Shown: in pieces, positions 11,871 to 22,574 of the stretch
Layout: every line of letters starts with the position of its first letter
How positions within the stretch are numbered: the first letter of the stretch is position 1
Translations under genes and position numbers: made by a program
Origin: Allodiplogaster sudhausi
Lineage: Eukaryota; Nematoda; Chromadorea; Rhabditida; Diplogasteridae
NCBI GenBank assembly: GCA_945643635.1
Contig: CALZFC010000006.1
Coordinates: forward strand, 5,611,001 to 5,675,000
Length of the DNA stretch: 64,000 bases
Reading direction: 5' to 3'
Notes under the pieces: model-generated
Told to the model about the DNA's origin: nothing
The model's input: the letters and a program-made list of their open reading frames with translations, nothing else
Databases searched by the model: none

Positions 11871-13094
11871 GCTAGAGGTTCGGAAAAAATAACTTTCTTT
11901 TATGCAACCTGGTGCTCTGCGGACGCGTAACTGTTTCATAATCAGCTTCTATTTCCGAGTCCGGTTAACTTTTTTTAACACACAGTACTTTGTCACATTC
12001 CATTGGTGCGCAATTCAGATGCCAGAGGATCATTAGAACTGGCGCTAATCCAAAAAAAAAAGAGTTCTAAAGGCGGTAGCGGAGGCGCTCGCGATGCGAA
12101 TGCAGTATGAAGCTAATTTTTTTCTTCTTCACTTGATTTTTTATTGTGATTCTTTGCGATTTGATGGCTCTTGCTATTTTAGGTTATATTTCATAAGCAC
12201 CTCTTCCACTAAAAGCACATATACATATGAAAAGTAATGATTGTGTCTACTTAATCGAATGTGTAACTAAAAGGAGCAGGAAAGTCAACCGCAATTTACA
12301 TACTTGAATTGTCCTGACCATTGTAGTAGCGTTTCTTTAAATCACACTCTCTTTCGCCCTTGATTTTCTTTTATTATTTTTCAATTTTAAGAGTTGAAGC
12401 CCATTTCCGATTGTTGGCATATTTCCTTCGCTCAGGTTATAGGCAGTCTTCTCATGAAAACCAAGTTTGCTCGATTATGGAACAGAGCAAAAACATTTTC
12501 CGATATTTGTTCTAATTAGTGGTATAAGTTAATATTATTATTTTTGTTAACTCTTTTAAATAATAAATTATTGTTTTACATTTAATACAATTTATGTTTT
12601 ATCATCAATTTATAGGTGTCTAAGGCGTTGGAGTACTTTCACCAAAAAATCATCAGCTACAGCCATCTCGAGGAAAATCAGACTGATTTTCTGCTGTGCT
12701 AGGCAGATGCCGTGCAAATTTAGTTGGTTTTTTCAGTCCTTCCGTGAATCCACAGATGAAACTGCGAATAGTGATCAGTGGTCAGTAGACGCTAATTAGC
12801 GAGGAGTTAATTTTGAGGGAGGGTTAGAGAGTGTCTCTGTCTGTTTCTATATCTTTCTCTCTCGTTCTCTCTTTTCAAGCATGTCAGAATTAAAATTCGC
12901 ACTTTGTGGTTGCATATAACCTCAGGATTATTTATCTATAATCTACATATAAATATATAATGATATCATAGACAAATTTATAATCATTCTTGAGAAAGCA
13001 TGATTGGAACCAGATTCCAGTCAGCCCACCCAGTGCTAAAGTCATTTAAATTCTCATAAAAAATGGAAGTAATTAAAGATAAATTGAAATAACG

Positions 13095-13610
13095 CATGCA
13101 ACCTAGATGATATGCTCGGCATAAAGAATTCCTTGCGCCTAATTGCCAGGTGCAATGCCGCCGACAAAACAGGCCAGACGGTAACTTACTTTCAGTCGAT
13201 TTTAATTCATACGTCTCTCTATTCCATTTGCTCGTTTTCTTGTCGTTTACTAGTGCTCATTATCACTCGTTGATCTAACTTACTTCGCTCTAAACGCTGT
13301 ACCCTCTCTCGCACTGTTCTAAAGATTTGTTTATTTACATCTCAAAGTAGTAAAATAGCTGCCTCTGTGCCTAGAATGAACTGTTTCGGATTCTTCGGAT
13401 GGACGGCGTTAAAAAGCTCGATCGGTGCCAAGTGACCAAAGTTACAGTGGACAGCGATGCCGGCAGCCGACGGCGCAGGGTCAATCAGAACATTGTAGGG
13501 TAACAGAGAGTATGTAAATCAATGCAACGAGTCGCCGTGCAATCTTTGAACAATAGATGAAGTTCGGTCGAATGTCATGGAAGATAATAATGATTATCTT
13601 AGTTGACCGC
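13095..13610 (-). pseudogene. Glucosylceramidase (GH30) fragment
   Basis: Conceptual translation of the minus strand gives, in order, three pieces matching the catalytic region of acid beta-glucosidases: IIFHDIRP near 13600 (family pattern like MLxDDQRP); DPAPSAAGIAVHCNFGHLAP at about 13440-13490 (family: DPEAxxYVxGIAVHWYxDxLAP), running on to KQFILGTEA, which includes the nucleophile Glu in the TEA motif; and YAEHII near 13115 (family: YAHDII). Stops and frame changes separate the pieces, so this is a relic. The block lies exactly in an indel: copy A reads straight through at about 525-545. The enzyme normally cleaves glucosylceramide in lysosomes; this piece cannot. Confidence 0.6.
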
Positions 13611-13689
13611 GCTTCGCTTGACTCTTCAAATCGTTGTCGTAGGAAGTCGAGCACGAAGTGGCTCTATCAAATTAGAGAAAGAATGAGAT

Positions 13690-13813
13690 GAGAAGTAGAT
13701 CAAGAGAGAGAGAGAGAGAGATAGAGAAAAAGAGCGATAACGGGCAAGAAAGGGAAAGAAAAGAGTGCTAGAAGCGGAGAGAGAAAGAGCGAGAAAGTGC
13801 GAGAAATTGAAAG

Positions 13814-13851
<38 letters not shown>

Positions 13852-13930
13852 GAGAACGAGAGAGGGAGGGAGAGAGAAAGGGCTAGAAAGGAAAAGAAGA
13901 AAGGGAGACAGAGAGAGACAGAGAGATTCT
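13690..13930. repeat. GA-rich purine tract (expanded paralogue of 610-690)
   Basis: Long imperfect (GA)n tract with a pure run of about 38 bases near 13818-13850. Confidence 0.85.
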
Positions 13931-14289
13931 CTACGTGACAACAAATGCATATAAACACACATGCGTATCCAATAATTGCTTACATGCGTACAATTCAAAT
14001 GCTTATATGTAGTATCTGGCTGTATATGCGCTTTTTCAAATATCTTCTCTGAAAAAGAAAGCAAGACGAGTCTGCTTTGAGGAATCTGATCGTGAGAAGA
14101 ATTAATATTCTCAAGAGAAAGAAAAAAATCGATCAATAGATCAATCCGAGACAACAGATTTCTTACAATTAGTCTGATAGTGCGGCATAATCTGCGGTCT
14201 TTGTAGAAGAAGAGAACTGACAGGTTAGCTGGCCCATGTCTTCACGTATTCGTTGCCTTCGTCGAACTCGCCTATTCCTTCCATCTTGT

Positions 14290-14363
14290 CATTATATTTC
14301 TGGCGACTTGTGCTGTAGACTTCGCTTCACGAACGAGGAGGAATCGGCGGCATTCGGGACCAT
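14290..14363 (-). pseudogene. Relic first exon, copy B of the small gene family
   Basis: Minus-strand ATG (complement 14361-14363) after a TTTACAG acceptor opens MVPNAADSSSFVKRS and runs to a stop near 14290. It is the counterpart of 1062-1133; the two differ by a few substitutions and by one base just after the conserved part, which shifts the following acidic frame. Confidence 0.4.
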
Positions 14364-15129
14364 GCGGACAGTCTGCTGTAAAGTCAATATTTCAATGATA
14401 TTCCCTTGTGAACATTTTAGGGGCTGTATTTCATAAGCGCTTCTTCGTCATTCACATATGTATCTATGTATGTATATGAATAGTAATAGTTTTTCACACT
14501 TAATCAAATTACATAGTAATTACAAAAAGCTTGAAAGTCAAACAGATAACTGAACATAGTAGTGTTTCTCTGAATCACATTCTCTTCTTGTTTTTGTAGT
14601 GCTTCCATTTTTTAGAATCCTAATCTACATGTTATCGCTGGATTATTTTCCTCGCTCAGGTTATAGGTAGTCAGCTCATGAACACCACGCATGCTCGATG
14701 GTGCATCGGAGAGAACAGCTGAAGTATAAAATCAATTTTGTTTAGATGTTTATTCCAATAAGTTGTTCAATTATTATTCATTTATTAATACGTTAACATT
14801 ATTCTCTAACATTTGATGTGTTTTTTAACTATTTATTGGTGCATAAGGCGTTCGAGTTTCTTCACCAGACGACATCTCAAGAGTGAAAATGTCTTGTGTG
14901 GCGGAGGTCTACGTATCTTTATAAATTTTTCAATTTATTCATTTGCAGAATATAACGTTTATTTAATTCTTTGGTATAAGCTATTTATTCCGTTATAATT
15001 TGGCATATTATTCTATTAGAATTCGTTTTATCTCATGGTTAATTGTACTTGGTAAAGGATACTCAGCAGAATCAATTGGAATTTTCCTGAAATTTGTAGT
15101 CACCTTTCTCTAAATCACATGTGCCCCTC

Positions 15130-15260
15130 TTCCTCTCTCTATCTCTCTCTTTCTCTTTCTCTCTCTCTCTCTCTCTCTCTGTCTCGTCAGCAACCTGTTT
15201 TGAAAAGAACGATTATTGTACATAACCTGGTGGTTTGCGGCCGCGCGACAGTTTCTTACC
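15130..15260. repeat. CT tract plus recurrent block (4 of 4)
   Basis: (CT)n run at about 15130-15183 followed by the conserved block with AACCTGGTGGTTTGCGG and CGCGACAGTTTC. Confidence 0.7.
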
Positions 15261-17451
15261 TACAAAAAGGGTCAAATGAGAATGTTAAATGTGCATGTCT
15301 TGCAAGAGGAGATATTTAAAGATCCAGGTGATAATGGCAAAAGACTCGCGGTAACTGTGACTACCACATCTATGTCTTCACGGACACGGACGAATACCGA
15401 ATTTGACTTTAGAAATTGGATGCTTTGTTACAGCTGCTTTTCAATCAAGACGGGTGCACGCACTATTTAGAAACTACACTTTCTCAATAGTTTCAATTAC
15501 AAAAGTTGAGACGCAACCCACATACATTCGTATATGTATTTATGAACATGCAGGTGATGATGGTAAAAGACTCAAGGTAACTGTGACTATCGCGCCTACG
15601 TTTTAACTGGCATTTCACTCAATTACGCATTGAACTTTACCAATTTTATGCGTATGCTTTTCTTAGACAACTTCTTAATTTGAGTTCCTTACAACTTCCA
15701 AAAGACCAACAATCTCCATCGTGTGTCATTTCCACTTCCTTGATGCCCTTAAAACATATCAAGGACAAAGTTATCTTCATAATTCTTTATCCTCTTTAGT
15801 GGTGTAAAATGGAAAATTGTTCCAGGAAGAAATGTTCAGAATACTTAGAGACTGGCTGAGGTCGTTTTATAATCCTGCCGATTTCGTCACAACTCCAGGT
15901 GCCGTGAATGTGACCTTGTTAAATGACGAACCTTTCCACATGCAATAAGATTAATTATTCATCGAATACCTATCTCAATTAGGTGTTCATTGAATAATTC
16001 TAGAACAGTGACGATTGAGGTGTTTATCGCAGAAGGCTTCCGAGTCCATCCATCTCATCTCTGCAGTTCTGGCTGTATTCCTTCTGTGGAACAGTCTCAG
16101 TGCTGCTACATTCCATGGGCTTCTTCTTCGTGCACTTCTACAGTGGCCAGGCGGCTGCTGCGTGAAAGCGCTGTCTCAACTTTCGCTTGGTTGCTACTAT
16201 TTTTGTTGCTTCGTACAATAATAACTAAAATATGAGGGACGTAAGAAACATATTCCTTACAAGTAATTGTTTGGCAACAACAACAAAAACGCATTAAATT
16301 TGCTATCAAGATGCTTTCCAACCAACTGTTATTGCTGATAAGATAACGATTCCCAATAAAGAATCAAAGATTCTAAATCAGAGTCGATCTCACTTCCGAA
16401 AAGCGAAAGACTCTCAACGGTGAGCGAAGCACACGTTGCAGTTCTCGACGCTAACCCTGGACGTCACCGTTTTCTGGTTGACGATGCCCAAATTCCTCTC
16501 ACCACTTCCTGGCATAACCACCGCCGGCCTCCTCTCGGTGTGGCCGTTCAACTTCGATGCTGACACTCGACTCGTTGGCCATTTGTTATCATTTTATTTT
16601 GCTCTCAAACACATACATGCATACGTGCATTTTGCCATTGAATTCTTGTTCTCCTACCTCATGTTTTGGCTAGAATTGTTTTTTTCTGTTTTGAAGACGA
16701 ACTACATAGAAATCTGTGATAATCGACTGTTCTCTAGCTCATCATGTTCCCGACTCTCTCCATTTTCATTACTGGTTTCTGGCTTTGCTTTCTCTACAGG
16801 CATCAGGTTATTTTTATAGCTTTTCTTAAAATTGTTTAATCAATGAAGTTTATTAATTTATTCTATGCATAATTAAGATCTGACAACATTAAGACACTAA
16901 AATCGAGAAGCTTTCGAGATACATGTTAAACATTTCGACGAAAAATACATTACAATAATGATCCGTGGAGGGATAAAATAAAAGAACGAAAAAGTAGTTG
17001 GTAGCAAGATCTATCATAGATGGATTAAGAGGGGGTATTGTTGGATTTCCTCGACACTGTATAGGGGTTCCCAGTGTGGTATTCAGACGGGGTTGGCGAG
17101 GCCCAAGTACATCGAGGAAAATGAAAATTGAACGGGAGAGGAGACGTATGTAGTATGGCCCATTGAGGCAATCCGGTTGCTTGAAAAGGTCATTAAACTT
17201 TGCAGAACGTTCAGCCTGAAGATGGCAGATGGCGTTTTAAGCGTGCAATCTGGATTGTCTATATCTTTATATTCGCCTTTGAATGATGGCCACATCTATG
17301 TGTTTCTACTCGAGCGTGTCCAAGTCAAGGCATTCATCCTCGAGGTTAGATCTGGTTGGGGGGTCATACTTTATGCTTAAAAAGTGAAATAAAATAAAAT
17401 AAGATGCAAATAAAACTTCTACTGCAGCGCGTACTTGTTGAAAATTCATCT

Positions 17452-17459
17452 CTTCTATT
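17452..17459 (+). other. Target-site duplication, left
   Basis: CTTCTATT immediately before the MULE. The same 8 bp recur at 21183-21190, and occur once at 5955-5962 in the uninterrupted paralogue. Confidence 0.85.
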
Positions 17460-17640
17460 GGGTGGATTCTATTTGCGCGCAGACACTTGCGCACTGACAC
17501 TTGCGCACACGGGACATTTGCGCACAAGGACAGTTGCGCACAAGGACAGTTGCGCACAAGGACAGTTGCGCACAAGGACAGTTGCGCAAAGAGACATTTG
17601 CGCACCGACATTTGCGCACATGGACACTTGCGCACGTAAG
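17460..17640 (+). repeat. Left terminal array of the MULE
   Basis: About eleven direct copies of a 14-17 bp unit with core TTGCGCAC followed by AAGGACAG or close variants; four consecutive units are identical (17515-17580). Reverse complements of the same unit make up the right end. Confidence 0.9.
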
Positions 17641-17775
17641 CGCAGATTGTAAATTATATATTCACATAAGTAAATTTCAAATGTAAATTATATACACACA
17701 TACAATATGCAAACATACATTTTTAAAGTCCAATTTTTATAAATTTCGTTCAATGCTGTTTACTGACTCATCGCC

Positions 17776-17857
17776 ATTAGATTACCATGGGACATCGTTT
17801 TTGACTGCATATGTGCATTAGATTACCATGGGACAAGGTTTTTGACTGCATATGTGC
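17776..17857 (+). repeat. Direct repeat, two units of 41 bp
   Basis: Two adjacent copies of a unit starting ATTAGATTACCATGGGACA and ending CTGCATATGTGC, differing at two positions. It lies inside the MULE upstream of the transposase gene, so it could be part of its promoter. Confidence 0.8.
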
Positions 17858-18188
17858 TTGAAATTCTATTTCTCTTTCGTTTTGTTGATTGATAACGTTA
17901 ATGATTAGGATAAATTTTTGTGTGCCGGAACATTGTATTTGTTTGCTTGATTTTCGTTCTCCACCGAATCAATGGAATAATGTGCTACGAAATGAATCTG
18001 TTTTAATGTGCACTTTTACGATATTTAAATCCTTCTGGTTTAAATTTTTCTTCAGTGATTGCTGGAGGAAGCTTCATTGTTAGCGCAGTCAGGAAGGTGA
18101 AATGGTGGCGCCTGGACGGTGAGCTGTTCTGTGTATTTTTTCCTTTGATTATGTAGTTGGAATGCTTAAATGGTTGTGTTTTTCTTAG

Positions 18189-20692
18189 TGTGCCCAGCTC
18201 TACGTTGAAAAGTACTAAAGGAAAGAATATATGGCTCGACGCTAATCTGTTCTCCTACCGATTTGTACGTGTCAGAACCGACAGTTCAACCAGTGTCAGG
18301 TTCGAAATTTTTCTTTAGATTTCTTGATTGCTTTATGCCAATTCTCATATCTCTTCGTCGGGAAAATTTTTCATTACGAAAAAAGTCTATTCAACAAGGA
18401 TCCTATCCGTTCAGGTGCATTGTGAGAAACTGCTCAGCGATAGGTGTCATGGAAAATGACGCTGTTTCTCCTGGTGGAAAGCCTCACAACCATCCCCCAT
18501 CGGATTTTCCAGAGGAGGTTAATTTAAATTACTTTTCAAGAGCCTACTTCTCCTGCTGACTTTCGACTGGCAAGGGTTTTACTGATGAGGATGTATGTTA
18601 TGTAAAAGGTGATAGCCTAGTTTTTTTTCCTTAGAGTCCAAGGATAGTAGTCGACCACGGCGCCGAGGCCGATATCGAAAGCCGGGGCTTAGTTAGCACG
18701 AATGCATGAGCCAGATATTTTCCGACATTTTATGAAATTGCCCGTGCCAGGGGGTGCCCTGCCTACTGGCAATTTCATAAAATGTAAGAACATTTCTCTT
18801 GAAATATGGCAGTTTGGAATACTGTAATAGTGTTCTATTGTTTCAGACTTACACCGTCCGAAAGTTTGCAAAAGTTTATCGACAGACGTTGCCGACAGCT
18901 GAATCAGTGAGGCTTGCTGTTGCAAGTGCACCTGCTCATGTGGCTCCTTACCTGCCTAGTAAGTGTGCACTTACAAAGGCAACTGCACGAGCAGCACCAA
19001 ACCGAGGAAGTTCGTCAGCATCCTACCTATACAGCCCGGTGCAGCCACTCTTAGATCAAAGTGGTAAATAAAATTTAATATTATTTATTTGCTCGTCGGG
19101 GCACTCATGCAATACACGGTAAATAATTAATAAAATGGTACATTCAATTCAATAGGAAATTGTTAGGTTCTCCATTCTGTCGTCACAATTCTTCCACCTC
19201 GGGCAGTGATGGCTTCCTCTTGTTCGCTACATAAGAACGTTTACGAAGACTGGAAGAAGTTCACGCTTGGGCCGTCGATGGAACATTTCGGATCACGCAG
19301 ACTCCATGGAAGCAATGCTTCATCATTGGAGTAATGGTTGGTGACCCACGATAGTTAGTAAGAAAAGACTTGGATATTATATTATGGTTAAAATTTCTCG
19401 AAAATCGCGATTTTTAAAGAACAGGTGCTCATTTTACTTTTATTTCAAATATTTTCATTTGCAGATCGGAAGACTGTTCGTGCCGTCAGCCTTTTGTCTC
19501 CTTCAGGGGAAATCTGCTCGAGACTACGAGGACGTGTTCCGAACTCTTCTGACACTTGGAGTGCTTAGCCCGCCAGACACCATCTCATGTTCTGAGTGAG
19601 TTTGTTATACAATTTCGTTATTTTTCATCGAGATTATAGGAACTGATTTTATATTCATAAATTACATAAGAATTTTTTTTTTAGATTTTGAAAAGGCCAT
19701 ATCTTCTGCTGCTTCAAAAGTGTACCCAGCCGTGGAGATTCGACGCTGCTTCTTCCACTTTACACAGAATGTGCATAGATGTGTGCAGGTTGTGATGTCG
19801 GTTTTGCATTAAATATGTTATCATTATTATTATTTTTTCTACATTATCTTATTGAAAGTTATTGCTAATAAAGTTAGAAGTATTATAATAAAATCTTAAA
19901 ATAATTTGTTTGGTTGGTAACCTTTTTAGAATTTTAATGCCCTTTTTTAGAGAGAGGGGCTTGTTCGGTCTTACAACTCAGTCGCTGGCAAGGACATCAT
20001 TCGTTCATGCTGTGCTCTCGCTTTCGTGCCCAAGATGGATCTGAGGAATTACTACTCGGAGCTGTGCGGTTATGCATCAACTACTCTCCCGGCATTTAAA
20101 GGTTACTTCATGAATTTCATTATTTTTAGAAACAAATATTTTTAGCACTGCTTGACTACGTTGGACGCGTGTGCGTCGGAATGGTTAACGGAGCGCCAGT
20201 CACTGCGGACTATCACCCGGACGAGTGGAATGTCGAGCTGCGGATACTACAAAACGAGCCGCTGACAAACAGCCCGCAAGAATCATGCAATGCTTCCTTC
20301 TGTGTCAGTACTTTTAAAAAAATCTTTCCAAATTATTAAAATGATACAAAAGACACACCAACACTACTTTAAAAGGACATATAATTATCATTCCTTTTGC
20401 GCATATAATATAATTATATTTCGCAGCTAGCTATTTATTGTTTGGTTTACAGGATATTCCGGCAAAAGCAAGTATGAGGGAGTTGGCTGAAGGACTATTA
20501 CGTCACGCTACAAAGTGGGATACGGAGTGCAAGTGCGCGGATTCCCAGAATCTTCGACTCGACCAGTACAAACATGAAAACGCTACGATGATGCAGAAGA
20601 AGAGACGACGACGACTTGCTGTGAATAACGGACGTGGCTCCGCTTCCCGTCTTCAACATCTGCTATCATTGTCTCAGTTTGTCAAGCTCTAA
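18189..20692 (+). pseudogene. MULE transposase, FLYWCH-like finger plus DDE domain
   Basis: Proposed exons: 18189-18292, a second ending at 18517, 18847-19060, 19167-19336, 19465-19595, 19685-19798, 19951-20101, 20146-20303 and 20453-20692. The second exon has YPFRCIVRNCSA and KPHNHPP, a C..C..H.H pattern of the FLYWCH/WRKY-GCM type. The DDE core follows: HAWAVDGTFRI (first Asp), FVPSAFCLLQGKS, then FEKAI after the expected second Asp, RRCFFHFTQNVHR, ALAFVPK, and WNVELRILQNEPLTNSPQES (region of the Glu). Two lesions: an in-frame TAA at 19232-19234 between FLLFAT and ERLRRL, and a one-base phase break at the 19595/19685 junction that would destroy the DFE motif. The C-terminus is basic (QKKRRRR). 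Product: cut-and-paste transposase, now inactive. Confidence 0.85.
18725..18785. repeat. Perfect 18-bp hairpin in a transposase intron
   Basis: ACATTTTATGAAATTGCC (18725-18742) and its exact reverse complement (18768-18785) enclose 25 bases rich in G and C. It lies between transposase exons 2 and 3. It could be a small insertion or an RNA structure. Confidence 0.85.
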
Positions 20693-21014
20693 ATTGGATC
20701 CTTAGTTTTTCGTGATGATTTTGACAAACTGTGAATTTGATGATTTCGCCAAACTGTGAATTGGAAAATGGTAAACAATAGGATGATTTAGATAACTTGT
20801 GAATTGGATGCTTAGGGTTTTGTGAATTGGATGATTAGAAGATTATGATAAATTTTCTTTTTTTTAATGATCCTTCAATGAAATAAAAAAAAATTGGTCC
20901 TGATATGTCTATAAAGAAAATGTGGCGGATCTAATGAACTAAGTAAATCGCATACAGTACTCACAAAACGGTAGAAATTTGATTGACTAATATGTGGGAC
21001 GAAAGTACATTGTG

Positions 21015-21182
21015 AACAAATGTCTTTGCGCGCAAATGTCCATCTGCGCAAGTGTCCGTGTGCGCAAGTGTCCGTGTGCGCAAATGTCCCTTGTGCGCAA
21101 GTGTTTTTGTGCGCAACTGTATGTGCGCAAGTGTCCAAAATGTATGTGTGCGCAAGTGTCTGCGCGCAAATGTAGTCCACCC
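21015..21182 (+). repeat. Right terminal array of the MULE
   Basis: About nine copies of the inverse unit (GTGCGCAAGTGTCC and variants), less uniform than the left array. The outermost 27 bases match the left end almost exactly: GGGTGGA, a short variable step, then TTTGCGCGCAGACAC. Confidence 0.9.
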
Positions 21183-21190
21183 CTTCTATT
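21183..21190 (+). other. Target-site duplication, right
   Basis: CTTCTATT, identical to 17452-17459. Receptor exon 6 resumes immediately after it. Confidence 0.85.
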
Positions 21191-22574
21191 AACTGAACTG
21201 GTTGAGCAGACGAGCTGTTACTTCGCTCCCGTAATCGAACGGTTTACAAGTATGTTTCTTTGAAGAACATAGAAAGTATACGTGAAACATGAAAAAAATA
21301 TTTCTAAATCATATATGAAAAATCCCTCAACCTGGTGAATTGGTTTCTCTGCTTGAATTTAAAAAAAAACTTTTCTGAAGCTGCGGAGCGTTTTAAAAGC
21401 AAGGGACAATACAAGGATAGAAGATGATATATATTTATTGAAAGAAACATATGATCTGCTCACACCTTGCGGGCATTGTCAGATTTTTTTCTTTTTTCTA
21501 TGCTCCGAAAATTCGCTGTCGAAAACTTCTGTCTTCTTGTGAGGGGACGTTATCGCAGCTACTTTCTTCAATGTTCCTGTGATCGCGCTGCTCAGCTGGC
21601 ACATCTTCTACACGGTCAACGCGGCCATTCCCGGACGGATGAGCTCGAAAGCGAAAGAATACCATCGAGTTATGACGAAGGCGATCATTGCGCAGGTGAT
21701 TCGTGGCTTTTGCGCGGATTTAAATTTAAAATTACCAAAAGTCATGAACAACAAATATCTATGTAATTAAAGCAAGTATATTCTCTCATATTGGGTGAAC
21801 TCGTTCGTTCCACCTCCAAATGAGATCATTAACTTTCAACGCATCATTCGATGCAATTGCTCATTGTCAGGCAATACTCCCATTTTCCATGTACATTATT
21901 CCGCCGGCCATCCACGTTCTGCAGATCTCTGCAAACTCCGAAAACAACGGCAAGTGTCAAGCGAAAAAGAGTGGTTATTTTTGCCAATGACATTCCGTTC
22001 GTTCAAAGATTATGTTTTAAAGATTTAGCGGAGAATTGGAAACAAACATCATGATCACTGCGGAATTAATTCTCTCATTTTACAGTTGTCGATATATTGG
22101 CGTTTCCGTGCTACTTCATAATGAATGCGGGCCATCTGATGGCGCTCTTCGTGTTCACGCCTTCCTATCGACGCCAGATCGTCGTGCTGTTTAAGAAGTA
22201 CATTCGGAGCTCGCCTGCACCGCTGAACATCGTCTCAGCTCATTCACAAATGACGCAATAATCAGCATAAATTTTTGTTGTTATGATGTAATATGATGTG
22301 ACAACACTTGGAGAACCTTTCACGCAGCAAAACCATAAAAAAATTAGACATATTATCCGTGGTATAATTTTGGGGAAACTGGAAGAAAGAGAGAATATTA
22401 TATAGAGAAATTGATGTGTAGACTCAATGGCACCGATCTCCATTAGAAATAATATTAAAATAATGTAATATATTTATATGGGATTGTAAAGATTAATTCA
22501 TTTTATTGAAAACCAATTTATGTTTTCAGAGAACTAAAATTATGATTTAATTATCGTATATATGTACATATATA

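Larger units (their letters stand above)
10540..12450. repeat. Third, more diverged copy of the upstream part of the duplication
   Basis: Keeps the order seen at 180-1560 and 12480-14720: a GATGTTTGTTCTAATTAG block (10550), a purine tract (11225-11350), an ATACAAATGCATATG block (11385), a GC-rich minus-strand exon (11547-11627), and a block with CATAAGCACCTCTTCC and later GTTTCTTTAAATCACACTC (12190-12360). The receptor gene itself is not part of this copy. Confidence 0.6.
17460..21182 (+). mobile_element. Mutator-like (MULE) DNA transposon
   Basis: 3723-bp element starting GGGTGGA and ending with the inverse (TCCACCC), flanked by the 8-bp duplication CTTCTATT. Comparison with the empty site at 5955-5963 fixes both ends. 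The terminal regions (17460-17640 and about 21015-21182) are inverted arrays of a 16-bp motif. The interior codes on the plus strand for a MULE transposase (18189-20692). Flanking non-coding parts include a 41-bp direct repeat (17776-17857) and, after the gene, a loose tandem of AAACTGTGAATT-like words (20700-20830). MULEs usually give 8-11 bp duplications, consistent with this one. Confidence 0.9.
15841..22261 (+). pseudogene. SRH-like receptor pseudogene (copy B)
   Basis: Paralogue of the gene at 4338-7026. Recognisable exons: 15841-15930, 16067-16189, 16442-16624, 16738-16806, 17206-about 17344, exon 6 split between about 17428-17459 and 21191-21254, exon 7 at about 21548-21694, and the last exon at about 22084-22261 ending in the same TPSYRRQIVV tail. 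Lesions: the start codon is ATA (15841-15843) and its acceptor is degraded; 8 bp are missing after 17280, giving a TGA at 17284-17286; and a 3723-bp MULE sits inside exon 6. The distal exons are still open and well conserved (for example the STFFNVPV-like TM5 exon), so the damage is fairly recent. Confidence 0.85.

Noticed and set aside
17404..17652. Frame running from the receptor exon into the transposon end
   Set aside because: It arises from the TGCGCA repeats (RTRTVAHKD-like words) and is a read-through artefact.
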